NCBI GenBank assembly: GCA_021813335.1
Contig: JAKALC010000038.1
Location: 1-6,828, forward strand
Direction: 5' to 3'
DNA: 6,828 bases
DNA from: a bacterium
GTDB taxonomy: Bacteria; Patescibacteriota; Minisyncoccia; Phycocordibacterales; SBAW01
Position numbers and translations under genes: made by a program. Positions within the stretch are counted from its first letter, which is position 1. Every line of letters starts with the position of its first letter. The notes below the pieces were generated by a model. The model worked only from the letters and a program-made list of their open reading frames with translations, did not search any database and was not told the DNA's origin. Below are positions 4,620 through 6,828 of the stretch, in pieces.

Positions 4620-5324
4620 ATGTCAAAGGTAGTCAATCCATTTTCACATCGTCTCGGTATCTTGCGCGACTGGCGCCATCGCTGGTTCGCGTCGGGTCCG
4701 CAGTACACGCAGTTCCTCAAGGCGGATATCCTCCTGCGCGAGGAGCTCCAGAGGGCGCTGCGCGGTATGTTCGTCGACGCGATCGAATTCGAGCGCGGCG
4801 CGAAGACCTTGCGCATCATCATCAAGACTTCCCGGCCGGGCCTCATCATCGGCCGCGCGGGAGAAGGCACGACCAAGCTGAAGAACCGCATCACGTCGTT
4901 CCTCAAGAAGAAAAACCTCCCCACTCCGGACATCAAACTCGACATCGAAGAGGTCCGCTCGCCCGAATCGAGCGCGGCCATCGTCGCCTATATGGTCGCC
5001 GAGGGCCTTGAGCGCCGCTTGCCGTTCCGCCGCGTCATCAAGCAGACCATCGAGAAGGTGATGGCGAACCGCGACGTGCAAGGCGTCCGCATCGGCCTCG
5101 CGGGCCGCTTGGGAGGCGCCGAAATGTCGCGCCGCGAGGAGCTCAAGAAGGGCCGCGTCCCTCTCCAGACCTTCCGCTCCGACATCGATTTCGCCCGTGA
5201 GCGCGCGCACCTTCCGTACGGGGAGATCGGGGTCAAGGTCTGGATCTACAAAGGCGAGGTGTTCGCCGATCGTCCGGGGAACGCCGGCGCGAAGCGCACC
5301 TCGGCCCCGTCCGCCCGCTCGTAA
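4620..5324 (+). CDS. rpsC: Small-subunit ribosomal protein S3 (uS3)
   Basis: The protein has 234 residues, the usual size. S3 lies at the mRNA entry channel of the 30S subunit. The N-terminal part NPFSHRLGILRDWRHRWFAS (6-25) leads into a type II KH domain with the GxxG loop in SRPGLIIGRAGEG (71-83); the loop is GRAG, where many homologues have a Lys in the third position (GKKG, GRKG). The residues linked to mRNA unwinding in E. coli (R131, R132, K135) correspond to R137, R138 and K141 in FRRVIK and are conserved. The C-domain shows VQGVRIGLAGRLGGAEMSRR (153-172), KKGRVPLQTFRSDIDFA (176-192) and YGEIGVKVWIYKGE (200-213). A short Ala/Ser tail follows. No SD is present; the leader is A/T-rich (acaatttatt). 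L16 follows after 12 nt. Confidence 0.98.
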   Translation: MSKVVNPFSHRLGILRDWRHRWFASGPQYTQFLKADILLREELQRALRGMFVDAIEFERGAKTLRIIIKTSRPGLIIGRAGEGTTKLKNRITSFLKKKNLPTPDIKLDIEEVRSPESSAAIVAYMVAEGLERRLPFRRVIKQTIEKVMANRDVQGVRIGLAGRLGGAEMSRREELKKGRVPLQTFRSDIDFARERAHLPYGEIGVKVWIYKGEVFADRPGNAGAKRTSAPSARS

Positions 5325-5336
5325 TCATCTACGACT

Positions 5337-5759
5337 ATGCTTCTCCCGAAAAAAGTAAAACATCGAAAGTGGCATACTATGCGACGCAATCCGAAGCGCG
5401 CGCTCGTCGCGTCGCGCGGCGTCGAAGTATCCTTCGGCAGCCACGGCCTCAAGGCGATGACGCACGCCCGCGTCAAGTCGAACCAGCTCGAGAGCGCTCG
5501 CAAGGTCATCGTCCGCAACCTCGGCAAGACCGGCAAGGTCTGGATCCGCGTGTTCCCGGACAAGCCGTTCACCAAGAAGCCGCCCGAAGTGAAGCTCGGC
5601 AAGGGCAAGGGCGAGCCTCAGGGCTACGAGGTCGAAGTGTGGCCGGGCCGCATTCTCTTCGAGGTCGACGGCGTCGCAAGCGAGGTCGCGGTCGCGACGC
5701 TCGCCGCTTCGGCGAAAAAGCTTCCCCTCAAGGCGAAGGTCGTTACCCGCGCGCATTAA
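5337..5759 (+). CDS. rplP: Large-subunit ribosomal protein L16 (uL16)
   Basis: The protein has 140 residues, against 136 in E. coli. L16 contacts the A- and P-site tRNA region of the 50S subunit and joins late in assembly. Family motifs are MLLPKKVKHRKWH (1-13), VSFGSHGLKAM (31-41), GKVWIRVFPDKPFTKKP (66-82), KLGKGKGEP (86-94), PGRILFEVDGV (103-113) and AKKLPLKAKVV (126-136). At the position of E. coli Arg81, the residue hydroxylated by YcfD/RoxA, this protein has Lys86 (VKLGKGKG instead of VRMGKGKG). Between the PKK start and VSFG there is an insertion of a few residues relative to E. coli. No SD is present. The gene lies between rpsC and rpmC as usual, 12 nt from each. Confidence 0.98.
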   Translation: MLLPKKVKHRKWHTMRRNPKRALVASRGVEVSFGSHGLKAMTHARVKSNQLESARKVIVRNLGKTGKVWIRVFPDKPFTKKPPEVKLGKGKGEPQGYEVEVWPGRILFEVDGVASEVAVATLAASAKKLPLKAKVVTRAH

Positions 5760-5771
5760 TCATTCCCGCGT

Positions 5772-5963
5772 ATGGACTTCAAAAGCGCAACCGCAGGAGA
5801 GCTCGAAAAATTCGTCGCTGACAAGCGGGAAGAACTGCGTGTCTTGCGTTTTTCGGGCAGCGGGAGTAAAAACCACAACGTGAAGCTCGCACGCACGCTC
5901 CGTAAGGATATCGCGCGCGCCCTCACCGAGATCCGCGCGGTAGGGAAGGCGGTTCGCTCATAA
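5772..5963 (+). CDS. rpmC: Large-subunit ribosomal protein L29 (uL29)
   Basis: The protein has 63 residues, the normal length for the family. L29 lies beside L23 at the tunnel exit, where nascent-chain factors dock. It is a two-helix hairpin: helix 1 in GELEKFVADKREELRVLRFS (9-28) and helix 2 in NVKLARTLRKDIARALTEIR (36-55). The turn between them (GSGSKNHN) contains the conserved asparagine region. The similarity is clear from the ELR...LRF and RTLRKDIARALTEIRA patterns and from the position between L16 and S17. No SD is present; the ATG is preceded by CCCGCGT. S17 starts 5 nt after the stop. Confidence 0.93.
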   Translation: MDFKSATAGELEKFVADKREELRVLRFSGSGSKNHNVKLARTLRKDIARALTEIRAVGKAVRS

Positions 5964-5968
5964 ACTCT

Positions 5969-6217
5969 ATGGCCAAAGAATCAACAACGAAAAAAATAAA
6001 GGTCCTGCGGGGCACGGTCGTCTCGGACAAGATGCAGGACACGGCGGTCGTCGCCGTCTCGCGCTTCGTCAAACACTCGAAGTACAAGAAGTACCTCAAG
6101 CGAACCGCGCGCATCAAGGCGCACAACCCGGGCAATCGGGCGAAGGAGGGAGACATCGTCTCTATCCGCTCCACGCGCCCCCTGTCGAAGGACAAGCACT
6201 TCGAGATCGTCTTCTAA
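5969..6217 (+). CDS. rpsQ: Small-subunit ribosomal protein S17 (uS17)
   Basis: The protein has 82 residues, close to the 84 of E. coli. S17 is an OB-fold protein that binds 16S rRNA early and stabilises the 30S body. Diagnostic motifs are LRGTVVSDKMQDTAVVAVSR (13-32), VKHSKYKKYLKRT (34-46), KAHNPGNRAKEGDIVSI (50-66) and the near-invariant RSTRPLSKDKHFEIV (67-81). There is no C-terminal extension, unlike S19 and L22. No SD is seen; a GGAAGG-like stretch lies about 20 nt upstream, too far to act. The start is 5 nt after the L29 stop. It is the last gene before a 116-nt gap with a new promoter-like site, so it probably ends the classic S10-type part of the cluster. Confidence 0.97.
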   Translation: MAKESTTKKIKVLRGTVVSDKMQDTAVVAVSRFVKHSKYKKYLKRTARIKAHNPGNRAKEGDIVSIRSTRPLSKDKHFEIVF

Positions 6218-6239
6218 GGTCTGGGAGAGCTCGCCCTGG

Positions 6240-6267
6240 TTGCAATTTTCGGGGAAGGAGGTATGCT
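6240..6267 (+). promoter_or_regulatory. Candidate promoter for the L14-L24 (spc-like) unit
   Basis: TTGCAA (6240-6245) and TATGCT (6262-6267) are 16 bp apart, with the same -35 core (TTGCA) and spacing as the L3 promoter. It lies in the gap between rpsQ and rplN, where the E. coli spc promoter is found. A start near 6274 gives a leader of about 60 nt. No convincing terminator precedes it, so read-through from S17 is likely too. Confidence 0.5.
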
Positions 6268-6273
6268 GTCCCC
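6251..6273 (+). promoter_or_regulatory. Orphan SD-like AAGGAGG inside a small inverted repeat
   Basis: AAGGAGG (6255-6261) is the best SD match near any ribosomal gene in the window, yet it is 72 nt from the L14 start. Only 1 nt separates it from ATG 6263. GGGGA (6251-6255) and TCCCC (6269-6273) could pair and hold the GGAGG and ATG in the loop. It would be present only on transcripts that read through from S17. Confidence 0.35.
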
Positions 6274-6337
6274 ATTGCGCTTGGCGCGTTTTTATTTGCC
6301 CACCCGGCTCAAGACGCCCCGCATTCAATTGGTATGA
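6263..6337 (+). other. Possible 24-codon leader ORF overlapping the L14 start (ATGA)
   Basis: An open frame runs from ATG 6263 to a TGA at 6335-6337 that overlaps the L14 ATG at 6334 as ATGA, an arrangement typical of translational coupling. The peptide starts MLSPLRLARF and ends RIQLV. Against it: the AAGGAGG upstream is only 1 nt from the ATG, four of its six Leu codons are TTG where neighbours prefer CTC, and the candidate L14 promoter would start transcription downstream of this ATG. It may be chance. Confidence 0.25.
6277..6293 (+). promoter_or_regulatory. Small hairpin with T-run in the L14 leader
   Basis: GCGC (6277-6280) pairs with GCGC (6284-6287) around TTG, followed by G and TTTTT (6289-6293). 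The stem is only 4 bp, so termination would be weak. Its position after a promoter and before a ribosomal start matches the hairpins ahead of L3 and S19. Confidence 0.3.
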
Positions 6338-6705
6338 TCCAAGACCGTTCACTCGTCGTTATCGCCGATAACACTGGCGCCAAGATAGGGCGCATTTTCA
6401 AGGTGGTCGGCTCGTCGAAGAAGCGCTATGCCCGCATCGGCGACCTTGTCGTCCTTTCCGTCCAGATAGCGGAACCGCGCAAGTCGGTGAAGAAAAAAGA
6501 GGTCCTCCAGGCGGTCGTCGTGCGCCAGCGCGCCCCGTTCAAGCGCAAGGACGGCTCGGTCATCCGCTTCGACGAGAATGCCGTCGTCATTTTGGAGAAG
6601 GACAAGAAAGAGCCGAAAGCGGGACGCATCTTCGGTCCCATCCCGCGCGAACTCTCGGAGCTCGGCTATCAGACCATCATTTCGCGCGCTCCCGAAGTCG
6701 TCTAA
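6334..6705 (+). CDS. rplN: Large-subunit ribosomal protein L14 (uL14)
   Basis: The protein has 123 residues, the standard length, with no extension. L14 lies on the 50S interface, contacts 16S rRNA helix 14, and is the docking site of the silencing factor RsfS. Motifs: MIQDRSLVVIADNTGAKIGR at the N-terminus, SSKKRYARIGDLVVLSV (27-43), VKKKEVLQAVVVRQR (52-66), RKDGSVIRFDENAVVIL (71-87), EPKAGRIFGPIPREL (93-107) and SRAPEVV at the C-terminus. ATG 6334 is the family start. No SD lies within 20 nt; the start is preceded by TCAATTGG. It follows a 116-nt gap with a candidate promoter, matching the E. coli arrangement in which L14 begins the spc operon. L24 follows after 6 nt. Confidence 0.98.
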   Translation: MIQDRSLVVIADNTGAKIGRIFKVVGSSKKRYARIGDLVVLSVQIAEPRKSVKKKEVLQAVVVRQRAPFKRKDGSVIRFDENAVVILEKDKKEPKAGRIFGPIPRELSELGYQTIISRAPEVV

Positions 6706-6711
6706 CCGTAT

Positions 6712-6828
6712 ATGAACACCCTCCACGTCAAAAAAGGTGATGCGGTCATCGTCCTGTCGGGAAACGACAAGGGCAAGCAGGGCGCCGTACTCGAGGCCTT
6801 TCCTCGCCAGGGACTCGTTCTCGTCGAG
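6712..6828 (+). CDS. rplX: Large-subunit ribosomal protein L24 (uL24), 5' part only
   Basis: The first 39 codons are present and the frame is open to the window edge. L24 is an assembly initiator that binds the 5' region of 23S rRNA. The start MNTLHVKKGDAVIVLSGNDK followed by GKQGAVLEAFPRQGLVLVE fits the N-terminal KOW domain of L24 (family pattern KKGDxVxVxSGxDKGKxGxVL). The full protein should be about 100 residues, so most of it lies outside the window. The ATG at 6712 is 6 nt after the L14 stop, has no SD, and is preceded by CCGTAT. Position after L14 is canonical; L5 would be expected next. Confidence 0.95.
   Translation, partial: MNTLHVKKGDAVIVLSGNDKGKQGAVLEAFPRQGLVLVE

Noticed and set aside
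567..6828. Recoding of UGA (as in some candidate phyla).
   Set aside because: No gene contains an in-frame TGA. Complete genes end with TAA or TAG, and all ribosomal motifs read correctly with the standard code.
1..6828. CRISPR array, tRNA, rRNA, insertion sequence, or defence or phage system.
   Set aside because: There are no regularly spaced repeats, cloverleaf patterns, transposase motifs or terminal repeats. Nearly all of the window is ribosomal genes.

Overview
The window is a ribosomal-protein gene cluster of the S10/spc type. It comes from a bacterium that looks like a member of the Candidate Phyla Radiation (Patescibacteria), most likely a GC-rich Parcubacteria-type lineage. This placement rests on the L3 N-terminus (MKFILGTKQNM), short and economical ribosomal proteins with lineage-specific Ala/Lys/Pro-rich tails, ribosomal genes without Shine-Dalgarno (SD) sequences, and short palindromes that I recall as common between genes in such genomes. 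It is a judgement from memory, not from a search.

Layout. Positions 1-410 hold a lower-GC stretch with one small two-helix membrane protein gene (127-363), which has its own SD and lies between two intrinsic terminators. At 412-439 there is a good sigma-70-like promoter, followed by a structured leader of about 120 nt and then rplC (L3), rplD (L4), rplW (L23) and rplB (L2). A strong terminator at 3273-3310 ends this unit. Positions 3339-3693 hold an oppositely oriented gene for a 97-residue protein of unknown function, with its own SD and its own minus-strand terminator. It lies between rplB and rpsS, two genes that are normally adjacent. A new plus-strand promoter (3772-3800) and a short hairpin leader restart the cluster: rpsS (S19), rplV (L22), rpsC (S3), rplP (L16), rpmC (L29), rpsQ (S17). 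After a 116-nt gap with a third promoter-like site come rplN (L14) and the 5' part of rplX (L24), which runs off the window end. This gap lies where E. coli divides its S10 and spc operons.

How the genes work together. All twelve ribosomal genes supply components of the ribosome: S3, S17 and S19 for the small subunit, and L2, L3, L4, L14, L16, L22, L23, L24 and L29 for the large subunit. The order L3-L4-L23-L2-(insert)-S19-L22-S3-L16-L29-S17-L14-L24 is canonical except that S10 is not upstream of L3 and a reverse-strand gene interrupts the cluster. The cluster appears to be three transcription units, each starting with a promoter, a terminator-like hairpin with a T-run, and a start codon without SD.

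I see no CRISPR array, tRNA, rRNA, insertion sequence or defence system. The points most worth a second look are: the absence of SD sequences from all twelve ribosomal genes, against strong SDs on both non-ribosomal genes; a U immediately before the AUG in eleven of the twelve; the inserted reverse-strand gene; the repeated promoter-hairpin-start architecture; and a Lys in L16 where E. coli has its hydroxylated Arg81.
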